A stretch of DNA of 6,161 nucleotides. It comes from Acidobacteriota bacterium (lineage in GTDB: Bacteria > Acidobacteriota > Terriglobia > Terriglobales > Acidobacteriaceae). Made by a program: the position numbers and the translations under genes. The notes beneath the pieces were generated by a model that was given only the letters and a program-made list of their open reading frames with translations, did no database searches and had not been told where the DNA came from. Positions within the stretch are counted from its first letter, which is position 1; each line of letters begins with the position of its first letter. Positions 1 to 6,161 of the stretch are shown one piece after another. The DNA lies in the NCBI GenBank assembly GCA_021798655.1, contig JAJZFE010000241.1, positions 1 to 6,161 of the forward strand, in the 5' to 3' direction.

Positions 1-1376
1 GCGTCCCCGTCACCGCAGATATCTCCACCGCGCAGCCGGGCGAGTACGGCTTCTTCGGCCGCGGCGGGCAGTTCTTCCTCGCAGAGACGCTTCGCACCAC
101 CTTCGATCTCTTCCACGGCGACACCACTGCGTTCCGGCCGGTGGACTGGCGCATCCGCGTGACCCCGGCAGCGAACCTGAACTACCTCGCCGTGCGCGAG
201 AACGGCATCGTCTCCCCTGATGTCTCCAGGGGCACCACGCGCTTCGACGACCACGTCGGGCTGCAGGAGGCCTTCGGCGAGATCAAGCTGCACGACTTCG
301 GTCCGAACTACGACTTCGCGAACCTCCGCCTCGGCATCCAGCAGTTCGTCTCCGACTTCCGCGGCTTCCTCTTTGCCGACGAGCAGCCCGGCGCGCGGCT
401 CTTTGGCAACCTGAAGTCCAACCGCTATCAGTGGAACCTCGCCGCCTTCGACCTGCTCGAAAAGGACACCAACAGCGGCCTGAACACCTTCCACCGCCGC
501 GGCCGTGAGGTCGCCATCGCGAACGTTTACATCCAGGACTTCCTCACCCAGGGCTACACCGCGCAGTTCAGCTACCACTTCGTGCGCGACAACGGCAGCA
601 CGCACTACGACGACAACGGCTTCCTCGTCCGCCCGGCACCCATCGGCAACGCTGTGCCGCACCGCATTGACACGCACTACGCCGGCTGGACGGGCGACGG
701 CCACATCCATCGCGTCAACATCACCCACGCCTTCTACCAGGCCTGGGGCACGGATACCTACAACCAGATCGCCGGTCGCCGCAACGACATCAACGCACAG
801 TTCGCTGCGGTCGAGCTTTCGCGCAGCCACGACTGGCTCCGGTACCGCGTCTCCGCGCTGTACGCCTCCGGCGACGACACGCCGCGCGACGGCACCGCAC
901 GCGGCTTCAGCTCCATCGTCGATGCCGAAGCCTTCGCCGGTGGCGAGTTCAGCTTCTTCAACCGCGAAGGCATCCGCCTGACCGGCACCGGCGTCGCGCT
1001 CAACGCGCCGGACAGCTTTCTGCCCGACCTCCGCTCCAGCAAGGACGAGGGCCAGTCCAACTTCAACAACCCCGGGCTCTACCTCTACAACGCCGGCGCG
1101 GACGCGCAGCTGCTGCCTACGCTGAAGCTCTCGGCCAACGTCAACTTCATGCAGTTCGCGCGCACGCAGCCGCTCGTCTTCCTGCTGCAGCAGAACGGCA
1201 TCCGCCGCACGCTCGGCACCGACGCCAGTTTCGGCGCAGTCTATCGCCCGTTCCTCTCCGACAACGTCGTCCTCACCGGCGGCGTTGCTACACTCGTCCC
1301 TGGCCGCGGCTTTCGCGATATCTACACCGCGCAAACCCTCATCTCCGTCTTCGCCACCGTCCGCTTTCAGTTCTGA
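1..1376 (+). CDS. Outer-membrane beta-barrel (porin-like) protein, 5' end outside the window
   Basis: The reading frame is open from the first full codon (position 3) to TGA at 1374-1376, giving 457 visible residues; the start and signal peptide lie left of the window. A GTG at 141 is in frame but is not a likely start, because the upstream codons are equally protein-like (barrel-type sequence with FFGRGGQFF). The protein is a run of short amphipathic strands with alternating aromatic and polar residues, joined by Gly/Asp/Asn-rich turns, and it ends in VFATVRFQF. A last strand with terminal Phe is the usual BAM-recognised signature of outer-membrane barrels. No CXXCH is visible, so it binds no haem c in this part. 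Segments such as FVSDFRGFLF (115-124) and LEKDTNSGLN (152-161) match my memory of a conserved uncharacterised barrel family. It lies directly upstream of, and in the same direction as, the decahaem gene. A role as the pore of an electron conduit is inference; a substrate porin is the alternative. Confidence 0.8.
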   Translation, partial: VPVTADISTAQPGEYGFFGRGGQFFLAETLRTTFDLFHGDTTAFRPVDWRIRVTPAANLNYLAVRENGIVSPDVSRGTTRFDDHVGLQEAFGEIKLHDFGPNYDFANLRLGIQQFVSDFRGFLFADEQPGARLFGNLKSNRYQWNLAAFDLLEKDTNSGLNTFHRRGREVAIANVYIQDFLTQGYTAQFSYHFVRDNGSTHYDDNGFLVRPAPIGNAVPHRIDTHYAGWTGDGHIHRVNITHAFYQAWGTDTYNQIAGRRNDINAQFAAVELSRSHDWLRYRVSALYASGDDTPRDGTARGFSSIVDAEAFAGGEFSFFNREGIRLTGTGVALNAPDSFLPDLRSSKDEGQSNFNNPGLYLYNAGADAQLLPTLKLSANVNFMQFARTQPLVFLLQQNGIRRTLGTDASFGAVYRPFLSDNVVLTGGVATLVPGRGFRDIYTAQTLISVFATVRFQF

Positions 1377-1380
1377 ATGC

Positions 1381-1408
1381 TTCACCCAAGAGAATCGATG
1401 TCTATACT
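1381..1408 (+). promoter_or_regulatory. Candidate promoter for a leaderless decahaem cytochrome mRNA
   Basis: A -10 hexamer TATACT (1403-1408) stands 16 bases after TTCACC (1381-1386), a 4 of 6 match to the -35 consensus. Exactly seven bases separate the -10 box from the ATG at 1416, so transcription would begin at or within a base of the start codon, the geometry of leaderless genes. It begins five bases after the barrel gene's stop codon, so the cytochrome could be expressed alone as well as by read-through. This is a pattern reading only; no transcription start data are available. Confidence 0.45.
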
Positions 1409-1415
1409 GGCGCAC

Positions 1416-1520
1416 ATGCCCCGCAACACGATCGCCCGCCGCACGCTCGCAGCGTTCTTCACGACGCTGGCGTGCCTGCTCGGCATCGCGGCGCTGCATA
1501 ACCCTGCCACCGTCCGCGCG
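1416..1520 (+). other. Sec-type signal peptide of the decahaem protein
   Basis: Residues 1-35 from the ATG at 1416: basic n-region with three Arg, hydrophobic core with LAAFF and LACLLGIAAL, and cleavage predicted after V-R-A, leaving a mature N-terminus of HQQQH. The single Cys (residue 20) sits in TTLAC inside the core; it lacks Leu at -3, so I do not read it as a lipobox. Export by Sec fits haem attachment in the periplasm. Confidence 0.7.
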
Positions 1521-4500
1521 CATCAGCAGCAGCACACCGGCATCTTCCACGCCGCGCACAACAAGGACGCGCCGGAGCCGATGCTCTCGTATCCGCAGCG
1601 TGGCGAAACCCCCGACCAGGCCGCAGCAGCTTCGGCCGGCTGCATCAGCTGCCACACCGGCATCGAGCACCCCAACATGCACGCCGAAGACACCGTGCAG
1701 CTCGGCTGCGTGGACTGCCACGGCGGCGACGCGACCATCCACCTCGCGGGCAGCAAGGGCTCCGCAGACTACGCCATCGCCGAGCGCAAGGCGCACGTCC
1801 AGCCGCTCTTTGCCGAAGACGCTGCGCGCGGCGGCCATCCTGTGCGCGCCTACACCCGCTGGGTGCATGAGAGCCTGGCCTTCATCCGCTTCGCCAACCC
1901 CGGCGACCTCCGCATCGCACCACACACCTGCGGCGTCTGCCACATGGCAGAGACGCGCAACGTTCGCACCAGCATGATGACCACCGGCGCCATGCTATGG
2001 GAGGCCGCGCTCTACAACAACGGCGCCTACCCGTACAAGAACGCGCACTTTGGCGAGGCCTACGACGAGAACGGCCAGCCCGCACGCATCCGCACCTTCC
2101 CGCCGCCCACACCCGAAGAGACGCGCACCAAGGGCGTGCTGCCGTACCTCGATCCGCTGCAGCGCTGGGAGGTCTCCGAGCCCGGCAACATGCTGCGCGT
2201 CTTCGAGCGCGGCGGCGGCCCGCGCAGCGAGATCGGCAACCCCAGCACCGACGAGCCCGCCGGCCAGCCCGACCTCAAGCTCTCCGACCGCGGCCTCGGC
2301 ACCGAACTGCGCACCGACCCCGTCTTCCTCGGCCTGCAGAAGACGCGACTGCTCGACCCCATCCTCTCCATGCCCGGCACCAACGACCAGCCCGGCGACT
2401 ATCGTGCCTCCGGCTGCTCGGCCTGCCACGTCCTCTACGCCAACGACCGCGACCCCGTCCACAGCGTGCAGCTCGCCGCCTTCGGCAACGAGGGCCACAG
2501 CCACTCGCTCGACCCCACCATCGACAAGTCCCAGAGCGGACACCCGCTGCAGCACGTCTTCACTAAGTCCATCCCCTCCAGCCAGTGCATGACCTGCCAC
2601 ATCCACCCCGGCACCAACATGGTCACCACCTACTACGGCTTCACATGGTGGGACAACGAGGCCGACGGCGACCGCATGTACCCCGCGCATCAGCACGACC
2701 CCACGCTGCAAGAGGTCCACGACACCGACCTCCGCAACCCCGAAGGCTCTGCCGCGCGCGGCAACTGGGGCGACCCGAAATTCCTGCAGCAGATCGGCCT
2801 GCCCGCCACAACGCCCGGCTCCCTCAACGCCACGCTCAAAGACACGCAGTTCGCCGACTTCCACTCCCACGGCTGGGTCTTCCGCGCGGTCTACAAGCGC
2901 GACCGCCACGGCCATCTGCTCGACCAGGACGGCAACCTTCTCCCTGACACCAGCGACTCCCTCGGCAAGGCCGTCCACCTCGAAGACATCCACCTCGAAA
3001 AAGGGATGCAGTGCATCGACTGCCACTTCACGCAGGACGCGCACGGCAACGGCAAGCTCTACGGCGAGACGCGCAACGCCGTCGAGATCGGCTGCGTCGA
3101 CTGCCACGGCAGCATCTACTCCAAAGCCACGCTCAAGACCTCCGGCCCGGCCAGCGCGGGCGATGAGTCCAGCAACCTCCTCCGCCTGCGCACACCCTTC
3201 AAGCAGCCGCGCTTCTACTGGCGCGACGGCAAGCTCTTCCAGCGCTCCAACGTCACCGAAGGCATGGAGTGGGAGGTCGTGCAGACGCTCGACACCATCA
3301 CCCCCGGCAACGCGCACTACAGCGAAAAATCGCGTCTCGCAAAAACATTGCAGAAGGACGGCGTCACCTGGGGCCACGTCGACGACATGCAGAAGATGGC
3401 CCACGCCGACTCACGCATGACCTGCTACAGCTGCCACTCCTCGTGGACCACCTCCTGCTTCGGCTGTCACCTCTCCATGACCGCCAACCAGAAGATGCCC
3501 ATGCTGCACAACGAGGGCGAGACCACCCGCAACTACACCAACTACAACTTCATGGTCCTTCGCGACGACGTCTACATGCTCGGCGTCGATGGCACCGTCA
3601 CCGGCAACAAAATTGCCCCCGTGCGCTCGGCCTGCGCCGTCGTCGTCAGCTCGCAGAACGCCAACCGCAACTGGCTCTACCAGCAGCAGCAGACTGTCTC
3701 CGCGCCCGGCTTCAGCGGCCAGGCCTTCAGCACGTACGTGCCGCACACCGTCCGCGCCAAAGAGACCAAGACCTGCACCGACTGCCACGTCTCCGCCGCC
3801 GGCGACAACAACGCATGGATGGCGCAGCTGCTCGTCCAGGGCACCAACTTCCTCAACTTCATGGGCAAGTACATCTACGTCGCCGACGGCCGCAGCGGCT
3901 TCGCAGCGGTGCCGGTCGCCGCCAGCACCGAGCCCCCCGCCATCGCCGGCTCTGACCTCCAGCACCTCGCCTACCCCGACGACTACGCCCGCTTCCTCCA
4001 GCAGGGCCGCGAACTGAAGACCGCCTACACCCACGGCGGCGACGACGTGCAGGACCTCCAGCTTCGCGGCGAGTACCTCTACGCCGCCGACGGTGCCAAC
4101 GGCTTCCGCATCTTCGACGTCGCCAACGTCGACGTCAAGGATGTCTCGCAGCGCGTCAGCACCGCGCCGGTCTCGCCGCTCGGCCAGCGCTTCTATCTCA
4201 AAACAAAGTTCGCCACCGCCGTCGCCAGCCCCTCCACGCTCGCGCTCGACCCGCTTCGCAAGCAGATCCCCGAGAACGAGGAGCAGGCCATCGCTCCGCT
4301 CTACGCCTTCCTCTACGTCACCGACAGGTACGAGGGCCTCATCGTCGTCGGCGACCCAGCCACCGGCGTCGGCACGCTCCTCGACGGCAACCCGCGCAAC
4401 AACTTCCTCAAGCGCGCCGTCACCTTCAACCCCGACGGCAAGCTCAACGGCGCACGCCGCATCACGCTCGCCGGCACCTTTGCCTACATCCTCTGCGACC

Positions 4501-5189
4501 GCGGCCTCGTCGTCGTCAACCTCGCCGACCCGCTCCACCCCGTCATCACCGCCGAGATCACGTCGCCGCTCACCCAGCCCACCGGCATCGCCGTGCAGTT
4601 CCGTTACGCCTTCGTCACCGACGCCGAGGGCCTCAAGGTCTTCGACCTCACCGACCTCGCCCATCCTCGCCGCGTCGGCACCACGCTGCCTCTCGAAGGC
4701 GCGCGCAACATCTACGTCGCCCGCACCTACGCCTACATCTCCTCCGGCACACACGGCATCCACATCGTCGATGTCGAAGCCCCCGAGCACCCCAGGCTCG
4801 ACCAGACCTTCACCGCCAACGGCGCGCTCAACGACGTGAACGACCTCAAGATCGGCATGGTCTCCTCCAGCCAGTTCGCCTTCGTCGCCGACGGACGCAA
4901 CGGCATGAGGATCATCCAACTCTTCTCGCCCAAATCCACGCACGAGTTCTACGGTTTCAGCCCGCAGCCCACGCCGCAGCTCATCGCCACCTGGAAGAGC
5001 TCGTCCCCCGCACTCGCCATCTCAAAGGGTGTAGACCGCGACCGCGCCGTCGATGAGAGCGGCAACCAGCTCACCGTCTTCGGTCGCCGCGGCGCACGCC
5101 CGCTCAACGCCACCGAGTTGCAACGCATGTACCTCCGCGCCGGCCAGCTCTACACCGTCACCGACACCCCACCCGCCCCCGCACAGTAA
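1416..5189 (+). CDS. Giant exported decahaem c-type cytochrome with C-terminal LVIVD beta-propeller
   Basis: With the start at 1416 the protein has 1257 residues. That start gives a standard signal peptide: basic MPRNTIARR, a hydrophobic stretch at about 10-27, and a likely signal peptidase I cut after VRA (residue 35). In-frame ATGs at 1377 and 1398 would put 13 or 6 more residues ahead of it; 1398 has only a weak AAGAGA ahead of it. Ten CXXCH haem c sites begin at residues 76, 98, 172, 334, 391, 533, 560, 670, 681 and 787. Many other histidines could serve as distal ligands. Residues 818-1172 hold seven LVIVD-type propeller blades, followed by a charged tail. There is no CXXCK site and no membrane segment after the signal, so the product should be periplasmic or outside the cell. 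The sequence matches my memory of a conserved family of large haem-propeller proteins without a known function. Electron transfer is secure from the haems; extracellular electron transfer with the upstream barrel is inference. Confidence 0.9.
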   Translation: MPRNTIARRTLAAFFTTLACLLGIAALHNPATVRAHQQQHTGIFHAAHNKDAPEPMLSYPQRGETPDQAAAASAGCISCHTGIEHPNMHAEDTVQLGCVDCHGGDATIHLAGSKGSADYAIAERKAHVQPLFAEDAARGGHPVRAYTRWVHESLAFIRFANPGDLRIAPHTCGVCHMAETRNVRTSMMTTGAMLWEAALYNNGAYPYKNAHFGEAYDENGQPARIRTFPPPTPEETRTKGVLPYLDPLQRWEVSEPGNMLRVFERGGGPRSEIGNPSTDEPAGQPDLKLSDRGLGTELRTDPVFLGLQKTRLLDPILSMPGTNDQPGDYRASGCSACHVLYANDRDPVHSVQLAAFGNEGHSHSLDPTIDKSQSGHPLQHVFTKSIPSSQCMTCHIHPGTNMVTTYYGFTWWDNEADGDRMYPAHQHDPTLQEVHDTDLRNPEGSAARGNWGDPKFLQQIGLPATTPGSLNATLKDTQFADFHSHGWVFRAVYKRDRHGHLLDQDGNLLPDTSDSLGKAVHLEDIHLEKGMQCIDCHFTQDAHGNGKLYGETRNAVEIGCVDCHGSIYSKATLKTSGPASAGDESSNLLRLRTPFKQPRFYWRDGKLFQRSNVTEGMEWEVVQTLDTITPGNAHYSEKSRLAKTLQKDGVTWGHVDDMQKMAHADSRMTCYSCHSSWTTSCFGCHLSMTANQKMPMLHNEGETTRNYTNYNFMVLRDDVYMLGVDGTVTGNKIAPVRSACAVVVSSQNANRNWLYQQQQTVSAPGFSGQAFSTYVPHTVRAKETKTCTDCHVSAAGDNNAWMAQLLVQGTNFLNFMGKYIYVADGRSGFAAVPVAASTEPPAIAGSDLQHLAYPDDYARFLQQGRELKTAYTHGGDDVQDLQLRGEYLYAADGANGFRIFDVANVDVKDVSQRVSTAPVSPLGQRFYLKTKFATAVASPSTLALDPLRKQIPENEEQAIAPLYAFLYVTDRYEGLIVVGDPATGVGTLLDGNPRNNFLKRAVTFNPDGKLNGARRITLAGTFAYILCDRGLVVVNLADPLHPVITAEITSPLTQPTGIAVQFRYAFVTDAEGLKVFDLTDLAHPRRVGTTLPLEGARNIYVARTYAYISSGTHGIHIVDVEAPEHPRLDQTFTANGALNDVNDLKIGMVSSSQFAFVADGRNGMRIIQLFSPKSTHEFYGFSPQPTPQLIATWKSSSPALAISKGVDRDRAVDESGNQLTVFGRRGARPLNATELQRMYLRAGQLYTVTDTPPAPAQ
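1641..3788 (+). other. Ten-haem (CXXCH) domain of the decahaem protein
   Basis: The haem motifs in order are CISCH (1641), CVDCH (1707), CGVCH (1929), CSACH (2415), CMTCH (2586), CIDCH (3012), CVDCH (3093), CYSCH (3423), CFGCH (3456) and CTDCH (3774), each spanning 15 bases. The spacing is uneven: sites 1-2, 6-7 and 8-9 are close pairs, whereas sites 3-4 and 5-6 are 162 and 142 residues apart. This is a large folded domain with sparse haems, unlike the dense packing of small c3 or c7 cytochromes. Each motif should bind one haem c through two thioethers with His as proximal ligand, as established for the motif. Confidence 0.9.
3867..4931 (+). repeat. Seven LVIVD-type beta-propeller blades (protein-level repeats)
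   Basis: Seven copies of a pattern of aromatic/Val strand, then D/G-rich turn, then G-h-x-h-h-D strand are visible. They begin near residues 818 (YIYVADGRSGF), 886 (YLYAADGANGFRIFDV), 963 (YAFLYVTDRYEGLIVV), 1016 (FAYILCDRGLVVVNL), 1057 (YAFVTDAEGLKVFDL), 1098 (YAYISSGTHGIHIVDV) and 1150 (FAFVADGRNGMRIIQL). Blades 4-6 are followed by the typical D-P-x-H-P or similar turn. Seven blades suit one closed propeller. LVIVD repeats are known from surface and exported proteins, and they usually act as a binding scaffold rather than an enzyme. Blades 1 and 3 are the least regular. Confidence 0.8.
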
Positions 5190-5275
5190 CGATCCCACTC
5201 ACTCTGCTACCGAGCCATCAGTTCGACCGAAGCGAAACGCAGCGGAGAAACCCCCGCATTCCCTCGCCACCACCG
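5190..5275. other. Convergent intergenic region without a clear terminator
   Basis: These 86 bases separate two genes that read towards each other. I see only short inverted repeats: GCGG (5242-5245) with CCGC (5254-5257) around an 8-base loop, and TTCG (5222-5225) with CGAA (5233-5236). Neither is followed by a T-run on either strand, so no intrinsic terminator can be called. Either Rho-dependent termination or overlapping transcripts would explain this. Confidence 0.5.
5225..5261. repeat. Possible interspersed intergenic repeat (acidobacterial type)
   Basis: The stretch contains GACCGAAGCGAAACGCAGCG and then a run through GGAGAAACCCCCGCATT. Its purine-rich half differs from the C-rich coding sequence on both sides. 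It resembles short GAAGCG-CGGAG-CCCCGCAT sequences that I recall scattered between genes of Acidobacteriota. There is only one copy in this window, so repetition cannot be shown here. It contains the weak GCGG/CCGC hairpin and might act in 3' end formation for either gene. Confidence 0.3.
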
Positions 5276-6161
5276 CTACGGCCGCCCCAACTGCTCCAGC
5301 GCCAGGCCCTTCACCGTTAGCGCCGCCGTCTCCGGCCCGTGGTACACGTGGCACAGAAAGCATCCGCTCTCCGCGTGTCCACTGGCCAGCGCAGGCCCCT
5401 GCGGACTGCTGCGCCCATCATGGCACCTGCGGCATGTCTCAATCGAGGGCATCAGCACCTCATGCTCGCCGCCATCGCTCAACGCCTTCACGTGGCACTC
5501 CGCGCACGCCACCGCCCCATGCGCCGGATGGCTGAACACCGCATCCGGCAGCCACCTCTGCGGCTGTGCTACAACCTGATACACCGGCAGCGACCCATCG
5601 CTCGGAATTCCCGCATCGGCCTTGTGACACAGCCCGCAGCGCTCGCGCCACAGAATCGTCTCCGCACGCATCACGCTCACCTGCACCCACTGCTGCTCGT
5701 TCTTCGGGGCCGCCATCTGCATCATCCCCGGCACGGCCTGCTGCATCGGCCAGTGCTTGATCTCGTCGCTCACCACCTGCGGATGCTGCTCGGCAAACTG
5801 TGTGAGGCTCGCACGGACAAACGCATCCACCTCTGTCGGCGACTTGTGCGGGGCCTCTGCCTGCACGTGCACATCAAACCCCAGCGAGTGGCAGCTTCGG
5901 CAGCTCTTCTCAAAGCTCACCGGCTGCATTCCATTGCCTTGCCGACTGTCCGCACGCAGCGTCGCCGCATGGCACGTCGCGCACTCCAGCGTCACCGGCC
6001 CGGTTGGCCCCTTCAGCCCGGCGCGCATATGCTCCGCATGGTTGAAGGCCAACGCCGTCGCGGCCTTCTTCTCCGCATCGCTCGCCTTCTGCAACGGCTC
6101 AAACTCCGGATGCCCACTCGCAAACGAGGTCACACTCGCCGCCACCTTCAGCACGCCGCTC
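5276..6161 (-). CDS. Multihaem cytochrome c (c3/c7-like family), six visible haem sites, N-terminus outside the window
   Basis: The minus-strand frame is open from the window edge to TAG at 5278-5276, giving 294 visible residues. A GTG at 6154 is in frame but probably internal: it would leave no signal peptide, and a cytochrome c needs one. Numbering from that GTG, CXXCH sites begin at residues 58, 85, 173, 217, 241 and 265 (CATCH, CRSCH, CGLCH, CAECH, CRRCH, CFLCH). The segments FNHAEH (37-42) and FSHPAH (207-212) precede haem sites in the F-x-H-x-x-H arrangement typical of bis-His c3/c7-type cytochromes, where these His residues are distal ligands. Residues 90-172 hold no haem and include a Met-rich piece. 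No membrane segment is visible, so the C-terminal part should be periplasmic or otherwise exported. More haem sites or an anchor may lie in the missing N-terminus. It is convergent with the decahaem gene, so it is not in the same transcript. A role as its electron partner is inference from position. Confidence 0.88.
   Translation of the reverse strand, partial: SGVLKVAASVTSFASGHPEFEPLQKASDAEKKAATALAFNHAEHMRAGLKGPTGPVTLECATCHAATLRADSRQGNGMQPVSFEKSCRSCHSLGFDVHVQAEAPHKSPTEVDAFVRASLTQFAEQHPQVVSDEIKHWPMQQAVPGMMQMAAPKNEQQWVQVSVMRAETILWRERCGLCHKADAGIPSDGSLPVYQVVAQPQRWLPDAVFSHPAHGAVACAECHVKALSDGGEHEVLMPSIETCRRCHDGRSSPQGPALASGHAESGCFLCHVYHGPETAALTVKGLALEQLGRP

Noticed and set aside
141..143. GTG as the start of the barrel gene
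   Set aside because: The frame continues open and protein-like to the left window edge, and a start here would leave an outer-membrane protein without a signal peptide.
1434..1454. Possible twin-arginine (Tat) signal, ARRTLA, in the decahaem protein
   Set aside because: Arg-Arg is present, but the rest of the Tat consensus is weak, and haem c is attached after Sec export.
1461..1475. Possible lipobox (TTLAC) in the decahaem signal peptide
   Set aside because: Leu is at -2 and Thr at -3, so the consensus fails, and the Cys lies within the hydrophobic core with a good signal peptidase I site downstream.
1285..1977. Plus-strand frame of 230 codons across the barrel-cytochrome junction
   Set aside because: Ser/Arg/Thr/Pro-rich out-of-frame translation. 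It overlaps the conserved barrel C-terminus and the first haem sites.
1995..3404. Open minus-strand frame of 469 codons opposite the decahaem gene
   Set aside because: The translation is a Val/Ala/Gly/Glu/Asp-rich low-complexity sequence, as expected from the antisense of C-ending codons. The plus strand carries ten haem motifs and a signal peptide.
3681..3692. CAG repeat run (four Gln) as a microsatellite
   Set aside because: Only four codons, within a well-supported coding frame. It is too short to mean anything.
3411..4943. Open minus-strand frame of 510 codons opposite the propeller
   Set aside because: Same bias: repetitive GVGDV/EVEDVEAV-like translation with no domain, lying exactly opposite clear propeller repeats.
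5053..5535. Plus-strand frame of 160 codons across the convergent junction
   Set aside because: Pro/Ser/Ala/His-rich shadow that overlaps the tails of both real genes and has no domain signature.
6152..6154. GTG as the start of the minus-strand cytochrome
   Set aside because: No signal peptide follows it and the frame stays open to the window edge, so the gene most likely begins outside the window.

Overview
The window is high-GC bacterial DNA with strongly C-ending codon use. It holds three protein genes, and all of them look like parts of an exported electron-transfer module. The organism is most likely an acidobacterium (Acidobacteriota, possibly class Terriglobia). I infer this from how the proteins resemble family members I remember, from codon use, and from a leaderless-type start at the central gene. 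No marker gene here proves the taxonomy.

Layout. Positions 1-1376 (+) hold the 3' part of a gene for an outer-membrane beta-barrel protein, whose N-terminus lies left of the window. After a 39-base gap that contains a good candidate promoter, 1416-5189 (+) encodes a very large exported protein. It has a signal peptide, ten CXXCH haem c sites and a C-terminal seven-bladed LVIVD beta-propeller. An 86-base convergent intergenic stretch (5190-5275) has no clear terminator but does contain a patch that looks like an interspersed intergenic repeat. Positions 5276-6161 (-) encode a second multihaem cytochrome with six visible CXXCH sites, whose N-terminus lies right of the window. I found no RNA gene, mobile element or CRISPR array.

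How the genes may work together. A barrel, a giant exported decahaem protein and a second multihaem cytochrome side by side have the general composition of a porin-cytochrome conduit, which moves electrons between the periplasm and the outside. The match is incomplete: the giant protein has an ordinary signal peptide rather than a lipobox, and nothing in the sequence shows which cytochrome, if any, docks in the barrel. Both plus-strand proteins resemble conserved but functionally uncharacterised families that I recall from several phyla. The most interesting question is what the decahaem-propeller protein does, not whether it is new.
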